Below, one piece after another: positions 43,531 through 52,236 of a stretch of DNA of 64,000 nt. The stretch is taken from the NCBI RefSeq assembly GCF_026870175.2, contig NZ_CP113977.2, positions 1,240,001 to 1,304,000 on the forward strand, read 5' to 3'. The first letter of the stretch is position 1, and every line of letters starts with the position of its first letter. Under the pieces are notes generated by a model. That model was not told the DNA's origin, did no database searches, and saw nothing but the letters and a program-made list of their open reading frames with translations. The DNA is from Flavobacterium aestivum (GTDB lineage: Bacteria > Bacteroidota > Bacteroidia > Flavobacteriales > Flavobacteriaceae). A program made the translations under genes and the position numbers.

Positions 43531-44142
43531 TTATTTTCTAATGCTGTCATGGGAATGCGTCTGAATACCATCATTCCATAGCGTAAGTAAATCGGTGGCA
43601 ACGGCAGCTCCACTTCCTGCAGCAATAGCTAGTTGACTTCTCCATCCCGCAAGTGTACCTATTACATAGATTCCATCAATAACTTTATGGTCTACATTTT
43701 TTAATTGAATTCTTTGTTTTTCGGGTAAGGATTTTTTGTGTGGTTCAACAAACTGCATCAAACCTTCTATAGCAAATGTATTAGATGCGCCAATTCCAAC
43801 TACAATATTCTGGGTTTTGTAGCTGTTTTTGTTTGTGATAATGGTGAATTCAGGATATTGACCTTCTATTTTCAGAACTTTTTCTTCAGGAATTTGAACA
43901 ATATGAGGGTAAGTGTCTGATAAATGTTCGAGAGTTTCGATTAATAAATCAGAGCCTAATTTTCCTGGAGTAATTCCGTAGGCATTATTAAAAACGGCTT
44001 CTTGAAGCGAAGATGTTTTTTGATGTGTGAAAATTCCAATTTTTTTGGAGGAAACGAATGGTTTCTTTTGGGCTGAACCTAAGATTTGAGCACATGATAC
44101 ACCAGAAACTCCCCCGCCTATAATTAAAACGTCAAACACCAC
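43531..44142 (-). CDS. Miniature FAD-dependent oxidoreductase (thioredoxin reductase-like)
   Basis: A 203-residue flavoprotein with the FAD-binding Rossmann motif DVLIIGGGVSGVSCAQ at the start and the closing FAD motif DGIYVIGTLAGWRSQLAIAAGSG at the end. It lacks the NAD(P)H-binding domain and CxxC pair of full-length thioredoxin reductases (about 310 residues), so it is a single-domain relative and not simply a truncation: both ends of the FAD fold are intact. The start is a GTG that shares its last G with the upstream stop codon region (TAGTG on the minus strand), implying coupling with the small membrane protein gene. Reaction unknown. Confidence 0.85.
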   Translation of the reverse strand: MVFDVLIIGGGVSGVSCAQILGSAQKKPFVSSKKIGIFTHQKTSSLQEAVFNNAYGITPGKLGSDLLIETLEHLSDTYPHIVQIPEEKVLKIEGQYPEFTIITNKNSYKTQNIVVGIGASNTFAIEGLMQFVEPHKKSLPEKQRIQLKNVDHKVIDGIYVIGTLAGWRSQLAIAAGSGAAVATDLLTLWNDGIQTHSHDSIRK

Positions 44143-44345
44143 TATATTTTGTCGTCCATTTTTTCAACTATTTTTTTAGACATTCTAAAAATTAGAAGAA
44201 TTAAAACAGCACAAAAAGAAGCGATTATTCCAACGATTGCAATTACGCTATTTCCTTGTAACGGATTTTTAAAATCAAGTAAAGTTACATTGAAAATAAT
44301 AAGAGCAATGGCTAAAACAACCAAAATGTTAGTAAAAGTTTTCAT
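44142..44345 (-). CDS. Small two-TM membrane protein
   Basis: A 67-residue protein with two hydrophobic helices (about 5-22 and 34-54) and a charged C-terminus (RMSKKIVEKMDDKI). The start is taken at the ATG at 44343-44345; an upstream in-frame start at 44369 would add eight residues, including arginine and lysine. It overlaps the miniature flavoprotein gene by one base and so is probably its operon partner, perhaps placing it at the membrane. No family recognised. Confidence 0.7.
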   Translation of the reverse strand: MKTFTNILVVLAIALIIFNVTLLDFKNPLQGNSVIAIVGIIASFCAVLILLIFRMSKKIVEKMDDKI

Positions 44346-44473
44346 AGATTTAATTATTCTTCCATGCAAATAAAAGCTGTTTTTTCAATCAATTCTGTAA
44401 TTAGAATTGGGTAAAAAAGCGAACAACGCAATATGCATGAAAATATTATGGGGTAAATTTATAATTTTTTTTT

Positions 44474-45052
44474 TTAGACAAACAAACCTTTAACATTAGC
44501 CGCAAATAATTTAACAGCAATTGCCAAAAGGACTACTCCAAAAGTCTTACGAATCACTCCAAGTCCATTTTTTCCTAACATTTTTTCTATTTTCCCAGAT
44601 GATTTCAAAACGACATAAACCAGTATAATATTAAGTATAATACCTATAACAATATTTATGGTATGAAATTGAGAACGCAAAGAAAGTAAAGTGGTCATGG
44701 TACCTGCTCCGGCAATCAGCGGAAAGGCCAATGGGACTATCGAGGCAGAGCTGGCTTCCTCATCTCTATAAAGATGAATCCCTAGAATCATTTCTAAAGC
44801 CAAAAAGAATAAAACAAAAGAACCGGCAACTGCAAATGAATGAACATCAATACCTATCAGGCTTAAAAACTCTTCACCAATAAACAGGAATAAGATCATT
44901 ATTAATCCAGCAACCAAGGAAGCTTTTTCGGATTCGATATGACCGTGTTTGGCTCTCAATCCTACAATAATAGGAATAGATCCCACAATATCGATTACGG
45001 CAAAAAGAACCATTCCTACTGTTATTATTTCTTTTAAGTTAAAATCCAGCAT
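44474..45052 (-). CDS. MarC family integral membrane protein
   Basis: A 192-residue protein with six membrane segments of the MarC/UPF0056 family. The family-typical FAVIDIVGSIPII in the first helix, EEFLSLIGIDVHSFAVAGSFVLF, the loop PLAFPLIAGAGTMTTLL and the C-terminal FGVVLLAIAVKLFA are all present. The start is the ATG at 45050-45052; a longer in-frame version to 45124 would add 24 basic residues before the first helix and is less likely. Despite its name, the family has no proven drug-resistance role. Confidence 0.9.
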   Translation of the reverse strand: MLDFNLKEIITVGMVLFAVIDIVGSIPIIVGLRAKHGHIESEKASLVAGLIMILFLFIGEEFLSLIGIDVHSFAVAGSFVLFFLALEMILGIHLYRDEEASSASIVPLAFPLIAGAGTMTTLLSLRSQFHTINIVIGIILNIILVYVVLKSSGKIEKMLGKNGLGVIRKTFGVVLLAIAVKLFAANVKGLFV

Positions 45053-45330
45053 AGTATTGTGTTTTTTATGAATAGTTGTAGTAAATACGTTTTTGATTCT
45101 CAAAAATACATTTATTTTTTTCAATTTGAAGATTCTGTCATTAAAAGAAGGTTAAATCAGGAATCTGTTCATTGCTTTAATTTTGTAATAAAATTGATTA
45201 AACCAAAAGTTAAATATTGTAAACTACTGAAAATCAATAACTAAATTTGTGTTGGCTTAGAAATATCAAAGATAATAAAGGAGTTTTTGGTATTTGATCT
45301 CTTGCATATTTGTTATTAAAAATCAATTTT

Positions 45331-45459
45331 ATGCAAGCACAAATTTGGAAACAAGTTCAAAATGAAGAAAATATGTTATTGAACGCAGTACCCAAAGGGA
45401 TGGGGATGCCCCGAAAGATTATAAAATTATGGAAAAATAATAACGATAAAATGTATTAA
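45331..45459 (+). CDS. Possible small protein, 42 residues
   Basis: An ATG-to-TAA frame encoding MQAQIWKQVQNEENMLLNAV, then a glycine/methionine and lysine-rich tail (GMGMPRKIIKLWKNNN). A CATATTTG at 45305-45312, one base off the -7 consensus, precedes it at a suitable distance. There is no family match I know of. It could be a genuine small basic protein or chance; composition alone does not decide. Confidence 0.25.
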   Translation: MQAQIWKQVQNEENMLLNAVPKGMGMPRKIIKLWKNNNDKMY

Positions 45460-45592
45460 CATAGATAAAAGGAGTCGTGTTTAGAATGAATGTGAGTATA
45501 AGTTTATGTAAGTAAATTATTTTTAACGTGTTAATTAGGATTGTTTATTACGCTTATGTTTATGTGCCGTTTTTATTTCTTGATTCTTTGAT

Positions 45593-45600
45593 TACCTTTG
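45593..45600 (+). promoter_or_regulatory. -7 element 4 nt before the DUF3109 start (leaderless)
   Basis: TACCTTTG matches TAnnTTTG and ends 4 nt before the ATG at 45605, so transcription should start at or very near the start codon. The same 4-nt gap occurs at 50202-50209 and 60848-60855. Confidence 0.55.
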
Positions 45601-45604
45601 CAAA

Positions 45605-46177
45605 ATGTTTCAACTAGGAAAAACCATCGTCTCAGAGGATATACTCGAAAAAGAATTTGTTTGTAATTTGTCAGCATGCAAAGGAGCTTGTTGCGTCGAT
45701 GGCGATGCAGGGGCGCCCTTGAGTTTGGCAGAAACCAAAATATTGGAAGAAATATATCCAAAAGTAAAACCATTTTTAAGAAAAGAAGGAATTGAGGCTA
45801 TAGAAGTGCAAGGAACTTGGATAAATGGGGTTGATGGTGATCTTGAAACACCTCTAATTGATAACAAAGATTGCGCCTATGTAATTTTTGATGGTAAGAC
45901 TGCCCTTTGCGGTATTGAGCAAGCCTATAATCAAGGAATAGTAGACTGGAAAAAACCTGTTTCCTGTCATTTGTATCCAATACGTGTAAAAGATTTCACT
46001 GAGTTTGCTGCGGTTAATTATGACAAATGGGATATTTGTGATGCAGCTTGTTCATTAGGTCAAGAACTCGAAGTTCCGGTATATAAATTTGTAAAAGAAG
46101 CCCTTGTTCGTCGCTTTGGCGAAGATTGGTATTCGGAGCTTGAAAAAGTAGCCGAAGAGTTGAAAAACAATTTATAA
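45605..46177 (+). CDS. DUF3109 family cysteine-rich protein
   Basis: A 190-residue cytosolic protein with the DUF3109 pattern of conserved cysteines: [12 protein letters not shown] near residue 20, [23 protein letters not shown] and [11 protein letters not shown]. These probably bind an Fe-S cluster or zinc, and the pattern resembles the YkgJ/zinc-iron chelating families. The function is unknown. It is monocistronic with its own promoter, and the mRNA is probably leaderless. Confidence 0.88.
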   Translation: MFQLGKTIVSEDILEKEFVCNLSACKGACCVDGDAGAPLSLAETKILEEIYPKVKPFLRKEGIEAIEVQGTWINGVDGDLETPLIDNKDCAYVIFDGKTALCGIEQAYNQGIVDWKKPVSCHLYPIRVKDFTEFAAVNYDKWDICDAACSLGQELEVPVYKFVKEALVRRFGEDWYSELEKVAEELKNNL

Positions 46178-46436
46178 ATATCAAAAAACAATTGTCTTTA
46201 ATTGTTTGAATTTTCTATGTTTTACAAGAGTTTAAGAGTTTTCTACGTATGTAAATAATTGATTTTCAGTAAATTGTATTTTGAAGGAAAAACGCTCCAA
46301 TTGCTGTTTTTTGTTAAAAACTCAAGGGTATTGTGAATAAGTTTGACTTTTAATAACCGCAATATTTCATAATCTTTGTAATTCGCTTTTCGCGCCTATT
46401 TTCATTAAAAAATCAAAAAAAAACAAACACAATCTA

Positions 46437-47414
46437 ATGTCGCAAATTGAACCAATTTTACAAGAAAATAAAAATCGTTTTGTTATTTTTCCTATCAAAC
46501 ACCATGATATTTGGGAAAGATACAAAATGATGGAAGCTAGTTTTTGGACTGCTGAAGAAATTGATTTATCACAAGATTTAAACGATTGGAATAATAAGTT
46601 GAATAACGATGAACGTTATTTTATAAAACACATTTTGGCTTTTTTTGCTGCTTCTGATGGAATTGTAAATGAGAATTTGGCTGAGAACTTTGTAAATGAA
46701 GTGCAATACGCAGAAGCTAAATTTTTCTATGGTTTTCAAATCATGATGGAGAATATTCATAGCGAAACATATTCTCTTTTGATTGATACTTATGTGAAAG
46801 ATGAAGCTGAGAAATCAGAATTGTTCAATGCTTTGGATGTTTTTCCTGCTATCAGAAAGAAAGCGGATTGGGCATTAAGATGGATTGAGTCAGATTCTTT
46901 TGCCGAAAGGTTAATTGCTTTTGCAGCAGTAGAAGGGATTTTCTTCTCAGGAGCGTTTTGTTCTATTTATTGGTTGAAAAAACGTGGGCTAATGCCAGGT
47001 TTGACATTCTCTAATGAATTGATTTCTCGTGACGAAGGGGTTCACTGTGATTTTGCAGTGCATTTGCATAACCATCATTTGGTTAATAAAGTGCCAAAAG
47101 ATAGAATAAGAAGCATTATTGTTGATGCTTTAAATATAGAAAGAGAGTTTATTACTGAGTCACTTCCGGTTAGTTTAATTGGGATGAACGCAAGTTTGAT
47201 GACCCAATATTTAGAATTTGTTGCCGATAGATTATTGGTAGAATTGGGTTGTGATAGAGAATACAATGTTGCCAATCCATTTGATTTTATGGATATGATT
47301 TCACTTCAAGGGAAAACTAATTTCTTCGAGAAAAAAGTTGCCGAATATCAAAAATCAGGTGTTAAAGTTACTGAAGGCGATTCCCAAAAAATTAGCTTCG
47401 ACGCTGATTTTTAA
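46437..47414 (+). CDS. nrdB: Ribonucleotide reductase, small subunit (class I)
   Basis: Carries the di-iron-type metallocofactor and radical for class I ribonucleotide reduction. It is 325 residues. Ferritin-like helices hold the metal ligands: EEIDLSQD, the double motif [15 protein letters not shown] (Glu, His), [16 protein letters not shown], and [18 protein letters not shown] (Glu, His). The C-terminus ([17 protein letters not shown]) matches the tail that docks on NrdA. It lies 293 bp upstream of nrdA on the same strand; no NrdR-type box was noticed in the upstream 259 bp. Confidence 0.96.
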   Translation: MSQIEPILQENKNRFVIFPIKHHDIWERYKMMEASFWTAEEIDLSQDLNDWNNKLNNDERYFIKHILAFFAASDGIVNENLAENFVNEVQYAEAKFFYGFQIMMENIHSETYSLLIDTYVKDEAEKSELFNALDVFPAIRKKADWALRWIESDSFAERLIAFAAVEGIFFSGAFCSIYWLKKRGLMPGLTFSNELISRDEGVHCDFAVHLHNHHLVNKVPKDRIRSIIVDALNIEREFITESLPVSLIGMNASLMTQYLEFVADRLLVELGCDREYNVANPFDFMDMISLQGKTNFFEKKVAEYQKSGVKVTEGDSQKISFDADF

Positions 47415-47573
47415 AATACAGTTTTGAGTTTTAAATGCTGTCTAAAGTATTTAAAAACGCAAAAGAAAAAATAAAAGATTAAGTATAATTAATTGTTTTC
47501 ATAAGGTACCCCCAAATCTGAAAACTAAGTTAATTCAGCCTGGATTGATTTCCGGATAAATGACGGCATTTTG

Positions 47574-47602
47574 TTTCATCTTGTTTTTATATTAAGATGA
47601 AA
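47574..47602 (+). other. Hairpin in the nrdB-nrdA spacer
   Basis: A 9-bp perfect stem (47574-47582 with 47594-47602) with an 11-nt AT-rich loop, and no T run after it. It could be an mRNA-stability or attenuation structure between nrdB and nrdA. The rest of the 293-bp spacer (47415-47707) shows nothing recognisable. Confidence 0.4.
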
Positions 47603-47707
47603 TAAAGTATCGAAGTAGATTATGGATTGACATTGAATGAGAAAAAGAGTTATGAATACCTACTATTTATAATTCGCATTCATTAAATAAAATAAATTCG
47701 AGAAAGT

Positions 47708-50086
47708 ATGTATGTAGTAAAAAGAGACGGCCACAAAGAACCTGTAATGTTTGATAAGATTACAGACAGGATAAAAAAATTATGTTATGGCTTGAACGAA
47801 TTGGTAGATCCAGTTAAAGTGGCTATGCGTGTTATTGAAGGTTTGTATGATGGGGTTTCTACATCAGAACTGGATAATCTTGCGGCTGAAACTGCGGCTT
47901 CAATGACGATTGCCCATCCAGATTATGCACAATTGGCAGCTCGTATTGCAATATCAAATTTACATTCAAATACAAAAAAATCGTTCTCTGAGACAATGAA
48001 TGAAATGTTTCATTACATTAATCCTAGAACGAACCAAGAATCACCATTGTTAGCTCCAGAAGTGCACAAAGTGATTATGGAGAATGCTGAGTTTTTAGAT
48101 TCACATATCATTTACAATAGAGACTTTAACTACGATTATTTTGGATTCAAAACCCTTGAGCGTTCGTATTTATTGAAAATAAACGGGAAAATTGTTGAGC
48201 GTCCTCAGCATATGTTGATGCGTGTGGCTGTGGGGATTCATCTAGATGATTTGAAATCGGTGATGGAAACATACGACTTAATGTCCAAGAAATTCTTTAC
48301 CCATGCAACGCCAACTTTATTCAATGCAGGAACTCCAAAACCGCAAATGTCTTCTTGCTTCCTTTTGGCTATGCAAGATGATAGTATAGATGGAATATAT
48401 GACACTTTAAAACAAACTGCCAAAATCTCGCAATCTGCAGGTGGAGTTGGACTTTCTATTCATAATATTCGTGCTACAGGTTCTTATATTCGTGGTACAA
48501 ATGGTACTTCAAACGGAATTGTACCAATGTTAAGAGTATTCAATGATACTGCTCGTTATGTAGACCAAGGAGGAGGAAAACGTAAAGGAAGTTTTGCTAT
48601 TTATATAGAAACATGGCATGCTGATATCTTTGATTTCTTAGATCTTAAAAAGAATACCGGAAAAGAAGAAATGCGTGCTAGAGATTTGTTCTTCGCTATG
48701 TGGACATCAGATTTGTTCATGAAACGTGTTCAGGAAGATTCTACTTGGACTTTGATGTGTCCTAACGAATGTCCTGGATTGTATGATGTATACGGAGAAG
48801 AATTCGAAGCAATGTACACTGATTACGAAAGCAAAGGAAAAGGTAGAAAAACCATCAAGGCGCGTGAATTATGGGAGAAAATCCTAGAATCACAAATCGA
48901 GACTGGAACTCCTTACATGTTGTATAAAGATGCTGCAAACAGAAAATCTAATCAAAAAAATCTGGGAACAATTCGTTCTTCGAACTTATGTACTGAGATT
49001 TTAGAATATACATCAAGTGATGAGGTAGCGGTTTGTAATTTAGCTTCTATTTCTTTGCCAATGTTTATTGAAAATGGAGCATTCAATCACCAATTATTAT
49101 TTGATGTAACCAAACGAGTTACTCGTAACTTGAACAGAGTAATCGACAGAAATTACTATCCTGTAAAAGAAGCCGAGAACTCAAACCTTCGTCACAGACC
49201 AATTGGTCTTGGGGTACAAGGTCTAGCTGATGCTTTTATTATGTTGCGTTTGCCTTTTACAAGTGAAGGAGCTAAGGCATTAAATCAAGAAATATTCGAA
49301 ACCCTTTATTTTGCTGCATGTACTGCATCTATGGAAATGGCAAAAGAAGAAGGACCTTATTCTACTTTCAAAGGCTCTCCAATGTCAAACGGAGAGTTTC
49401 AACACAATTTGTGGGGGTTGAAAGACGAAGATTTATCTGGAAGATGGGACTGGGCTTCGCTTAGAAAAGAAGTGGTTGAGCACGGTGTTCGTAACTCATT
49501 ATTGGTTGCACCAATGCCAACAGCTTCGACTTCTCAAATTTTGGGTAACAATGAAGCGTTCGAACCATATACTTCTAATATTTATACAAGACGTGTATTG
49601 TCTGGAGAGTTCATCGTGGTAAACAAGCATTTATTACACGATTTAGTAAAACTAGGATTGTGGAATGATAGCTTGAAGCAAGAAATTATGCGTCACAACG
49701 GATCGGTTCAAAATATTGATGTGATTCCGCAAGACTTAAAAGAATTGTACAAAACGGTTTGGGAAATGTCTATGAAAGACATTATCGATATGTCTCGTCA
49801 AAGAGGATATTTTGTAGATCAATCACAATCATTGAACTTGTTCATGCAAGATGCCAATTATTCAAAACTAACGTCTATGCATTTCTATGCTTGGCAGTCT
49901 GGTTTGAAAACAGGTATGTATTATTTGAGAACTAAAGCAGCTGTAGATGCTATCAAATTTACTTTGAGTAACGATAAAAAAGAAAATACTCCAGTAACTG
50001 AATCTATAGATGTTGAAGATTTTAAAGCAATGTTACTTAAAGCACAAGCAGCTGATCCTGAGGACTGCGAAATGTGTGGAAGTTAA
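47708..50086 (+). CDS. nrdA: Ribonucleotide reductase, large subunit (class Ia)
   Basis: Catalytic subunit that reduces ribonucleoside diphosphates. It is 792 residues. The N-terminal ATP-cone ([20 protein letters not shown]) senses dATP/ATP. The barrel contains [20 protein letters not shown] (first active-site Cys), [27 protein letters not shown] (Asn, radical Cys and Glu), the second reactive Cys, and [19 protein letters not shown]. The C-terminal redox pair is visible as DCEMCGS. No intein or internal insertion is present. A terminator follows 28 bp downstream. Confidence 0.97.
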   Translation: MYVVKRDGHKEPVMFDKITDRIKKLCYGLNELVDPVKVAMRVIEGLYDGVSTSELDNLAAETAASMTIAHPDYAQLAARIAISNLHSNTKKSFSETMNEMFHYINPRTNQESPLLAPEVHKVIMENAEFLDSHIIYNRDFNYDYFGFKTLERSYLLKINGKIVERPQHMLMRVAVGIHLDDLKSVMETYDLMSKKFFTHATPTLFNAGTPKPQMSSCFLLAMQDDSIDGIYDTLKQTAKISQSAGGVGLSIHNIRATGSYIRGTNGTSNGIVPMLRVFNDTARYVDQGGGKRKGSFAIYIETWHADIFDFLDLKKNTGKEEMRARDLFFAMWTSDLFMKRVQEDSTWTLMCPNECPGLYDVYGEEFEAMYTDYESKGKGRKTIKARELWEKILESQIETGTPYMLYKDAANRKSNQKNLGTIRSSNLCTEILEYTSSDEVAVCNLASISLPMFIENGAFNHQLLFDVTKRVTRNLNRVIDRNYYPVKEAENSNLRHRPIGLGVQGLADAFIMLRLPFTSEGAKALNQEIFETLYFAACTASMEMAKEEGPYSTFKGSPMSNGEFQHNLWGLKDEDLSGRWDWASLRKEVVEHGVRNSLLVAPMPTASTSQILGNNEAFEPYTSNIYTRRVLSGEFIVVNKHLLHDLVKLGLWNDSLKQEIMRHNGSVQNIDVIPQDLKELYKTVWEMSMKDIIDMSRQRGYFVDQSQSLNLFMQDANYSKLTSMHFYAWQSGLKTGMYYLRTKAAVDAIKFTLSNDKKENTPVTESIDVEDFKAMLLKAQAADPEDCEMCGS

Positions 50087-50114
50087 TTTTAGAGTTTAGA
50101 ATTTTAATTATATG

Positions 50115-50148
50115 AAAACAGCTATCGTAATGATAGCTGTTTTTTTTG
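50115..50148 (+). terminator. Terminator of nrdA
   Basis: A 12-bp perfect stem (50115-50126 with 50132-50143), a 5-nt loop and a T run. Confidence 0.92.
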
Positions 50149-50169
50149 TATAAATTTTTAAAAATATAT

Positions 50170-50209
50170 ATCGAAACATTTCGATGTATCAAATGTTTGT
50201 ATATCTTTG
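50170..50209 (+). promoter_or_regulatory. ArsR operator and leaderless promoter
   Basis: ATCGAAACATTTCGAT (50170-50185) is a perfect 7-bp inverted repeat with a 2-nt spacer, positioned over the -33 region. TATCTTTG (50202-50209) is a consensus -7 element ending 4 nt before the ATG at 50214. The layout suggests autorepression and a leaderless mRNA. Confidence 0.65.
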
Positions 50210-50213
50210 CCAC

Positions 50214-50501
50214 ATGATTACAAGCTTAAGCATAAAACAAGTTGAAAAAATCTCAAAAGCTTTGGGCGATCCTTATCGTTTGAAGATTATGGATATTATC
50301 AGCAAAAGCAATAGCTGTGTACAATGCGGTGATGTTTTGGCTCAATTTAATTTGACTCAATCTACGATGTCGCATCATTTAAAACAACTGATAGAAGCAG
50401 ATTTGTTAATTGCGGAAAAAGAAGGTCGTAATCTGAAACTTTTAGTAAATAAAGAAGTTTGTACTGCTTATGCGGGCTATATCAGCAATTTAGTACTTTA
50501 G
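50214..50501 (+). CDS. ArsR-family transcriptional repressor
   Basis: A 95-residue winged-helix regulator. The start is the ATG at 50214; a longer in-frame version from 50184 would include the promoter. KALGDPYRLKIMDIIS opens the fold, followed by the CVQCGDVLAQ segment (a CxxC pair, possibly a thiol/metal sensor), and QSTMSHHLKQLIEADLL is the recognition helix. Its probable operator lies upstream, and a second copy lies in front of the next gene (SDR), so the pair forms a small self-regulated module. The inducer is unknown; the two cysteines suggest a metal, thiol or electrophile. Confidence 0.88.
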   Translation: MITSLSIKQVEKISKALGDPYRLKIMDIISKSNSCVQCGDVLAQFNLTQSTMSHHLKQLIEADLLIAEKEGRNLKLLVNKEVCTAYAGYISNLVL

Positions 50502-50520
50502 CTTTTTTTTTATCAAAAAC

Positions 50521-50536
50521 ATCGAAATACTTAGAT
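50521..50536 (+). promoter_or_regulatory. Second ArsR operator copy before the SDR gene
   Basis: ATCGAAATACTTAGAT matches the operator at 50170-50185 at 13 of 16 positions and lies 30 bp before the SDR start codon. Confidence 0.5.
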
Positions 50537-50565
50537 ATTTAAATACTTAAAATAATTAATTAATC

Positions 50566-51315
50566 ATGAAAAAACTAGACAAAAAAGTGGCTGTTATTAC
50601 AGGAGGTAACAGCGGAATCGGATTAGCAACAGCAAAATTATTTGCAGAACAAGGCGCAAAAGTGGCTATAACAGGCCGTAATAAAAAGACAATAGATGAG
50701 GCGGTTTTCGAGATTGGAAATGCTTCGATTGGTTTGGTAAGCGATGTTTCTGATATAAATAACATTGATACAACTTACGGGACCATAAAAGATACTTTTG
50801 GAAAAATAGACGTATTGGTAGTAAATGCAGGTGTATTTATTGCAGCGCCTTTAGCTGATTATACTGAAGAAATGTTTGACCAAACCAGCGATATTAACTT
50901 CAAAGGGGTTTTCTTTACGATTCAAAAATCTTTACCTCATCTAAATGATGGCGCTTCAATTATCATTACAGCATCTACAGTAGCGCACAAAGGGTTTGCA
51001 ACAACGGCAGCATATTCAGCTTCTAAAGCGGCGGTTCGTTCGTTGGCAAGAACTTTATCTGCGGAATTATTGAATAGAAATATTCGTGTGAATGTACTTT
51101 CTCCTGGACCTATTGATACGCCAATATTTTCAAGAGGGGGCGGTTCGGAAGAAGAAATCAACGGAGCAAAAGCGCATTTTGCATCAGCAGTTCCTGTAAA
51201 ACGTTTAGGAAGTTCAGAAGAAATGGCAGAAGGATTCCTTTATCTGGCTTCTGATGATTCTAAATTTATGGTTGGAGGCGAGTTGTTGTTAGACGGTGGA
51301 GCAGCAACGATATAA
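50566..51315 (+). CDS. SDR family oxidoreductase
   Basis: Classical short-chain dehydrogenase/reductase of 249 residues. The cofactor motif is GGNSGIGLATA (TGxxxGIG type). The catalytic triad is Ser in IIITASTVAHKG with Tyr and Lys in YSASKAAV, and NAG lies in LVVNAGVF. The residues after the second strand (TGRNKKTIDE, with an Arg) suggest NADP preference. The substrate is unknown. It follows an ArsR repressor gene by 64 bp and has its own copy of the ArsR operator, so it is probably induced by the same signal. Confidence 0.92.
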   Translation: MKKLDKKVAVITGGNSGIGLATAKLFAEQGAKVAITGRNKKTIDEAVFEIGNASIGLVSDVSDINNIDTTYGTIKDTFGKIDVLVVNAGVFIAAPLADYTEEMFDQTSDINFKGVFFTIQKSLPHLNDGASIIITASTVAHKGFATTAAYSASKAAVRSLARTLSAELLNRNIRVNVLSPGPIDTPIFSRGGGSEEEINGAKAHFASAVPVKRLGSSEEMAEGFLYLASDDSKFMVGGELLLDGGAATI

Positions 51316-51338
51316 ATACTAATAAATTATGATTATAG

Positions 51339-51373
51339 GTCCGGTAGATTTTTAAATCTGCTGGGCTTTTTTT
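51339..51373 (+). terminator. Terminator of the SDR gene
   Basis: A 13-bp stem with three G-T wobbles (51339-51351 with 51354-51366), a tight 2-nt loop and a T7 run. Confidence 0.8.
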
Positions 51374-51430
51374 GTAGCTTAAGGTTTGGAGTTATTTACT
51401 TTGTCAGTTCGTTTCACAATTTAAATTGTC

Positions 51431-51438
51431 TAAATTTG
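51431..51438 (+). promoter_or_regulatory. -7 promoter element of the AAA ATPase gene
   Basis: TAAATTTG matches TAnnTTTG exactly, 45 bp before the TTG start. Confidence 0.45.
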
Positions 51439-51483
51439 CGGCATTCATTTCATAAAGGAAATACTATTTAAAATCCAATTCCC

Positions 51484-52197
51484 TTGAGTTTATTATATTT
51501 TACAGACCGAAGCATAGTTCATCTTGAAGATGTGGTGTTCAATGACGCCGTTTCAGAGCAAATTAATCAGTTTTTGAAGGAATACCAATTCAAACAAGTT
51601 TTGGAGCAGTACGAATTACCTGTTGTCAATAAAATATTGTTACACGGTAAAACTGGCTGTGGCAAAACAATGACTGCCAAAGCAATTGCCAGAAAACTGG
51701 ATAAAAAGATAATCATTGTGAATCTCTCTCGAATAGTTTCCTCAAAATTGGGAGAAACCTCAAAGAATATAGAGGGATTGTTCAAAGAAGTGCAATACGA
51801 AAGTTCCGTTTTATTCTTTGATGAGTTTGATTCGTTAGGACAAATTCGGGATTACGATAATAAAGACAGTACGGAGATGAAACGAGTGGTGAACTCTATT
51901 ATTCAGCTGATAGATAATTTTCCCAATCGTTCAGTCCTAATAGCTGCTACCAATCAAATCCAGATGATAGATGAAGCTTTGGTACGCCGTTTTGAAATGA
52001 AACTTGAATTTACAGCTCCATCAAAAGAAGTTTTGGATAATTATTACGATAAGTTACTCACAAAATACCCCCTAGAGTTTCAAGAAGTAACCCGTATTTA
52101 TGGTGCTACTTTTGCAGAAGCGAAAAATCATTTACTCAATGAAGTGAAAAACAATATCATTCAGGCAGAGATAAAAAAGCAAAATATAAAACCCTAG
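51484..52197 (+). CDS. Solo AAA ATPase domain protein
   Basis: A 237-residue cytosolic protein that is a single AAA module. Walker A is LLHGKTGCGKTMTA, Walker B is SVLFFDEFDSLG, sensor 1 is LIAATNQ, and the arginine fingers lie in ALVRRFEMKLEF. There is no protease, membrane or N-domain attached, so it presumably acts as a disaggregase/remodeller or with a partner elsewhere. The start is TTG at 51484, because the frame has no ATG before the Walker A motif; this is uncommon. Its last codons overlap the terminator stem. Confidence 0.85.
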   Translation: MSLLYFTDRSIVHLEDVVFNDAVSEQINQFLKEYQFKQVLEQYELPVVNKILLHGKTGCGKTMTAKAIARKLDKKIIIVNLSRIVSSKLGETSKNIEGLFKEVQYESSVLFFDEFDSLGQIRDYDNKDSTEMKRVVNSIIQLIDNFPNRSVLIAATNQIQMIDEALVRRFEMKLEFTAPSKEVLDNYYDKLLTKYPLEFQEVTRIYGATFAEAKNHLLNEVKNNIIQAEIKKQNIKP

Positions 52198-52217
52198 TAA
52201 ATTTTTACTAGGGTTTT
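52188..52217 (+). terminator. Bidirectional terminator between AAA ATPase and metE
   Basis: A 13-bp perfect stem (52188-52200 with 52205-52217) and a 4-nt loop, with A and T runs. It includes the TAG stop codon of the upstream gene. Confidence 0.88.
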
Positions 52218-52236
52218 TGATATAAATTATTTCATA

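Larger units (their letters stand above)
45053..45604. other. Long intergenic region (552 bp)
   Basis: AT-rich DNA between the divergent MarC and DUF3109 genes. It holds a possible 42-codon reading frame (45331-45459) and the promoter of the DUF3109 gene. Nothing else was recognised: no strong hairpin, tRNA or repeat. Confidence 0.6.

Noticed and set aside
43531..44142. Truncated thioredoxin reductase pseudogene
   Set aside because: Both N- and C-terminal FAD motifs are intact, and no frameshift or stop is present; the gene is simply short.
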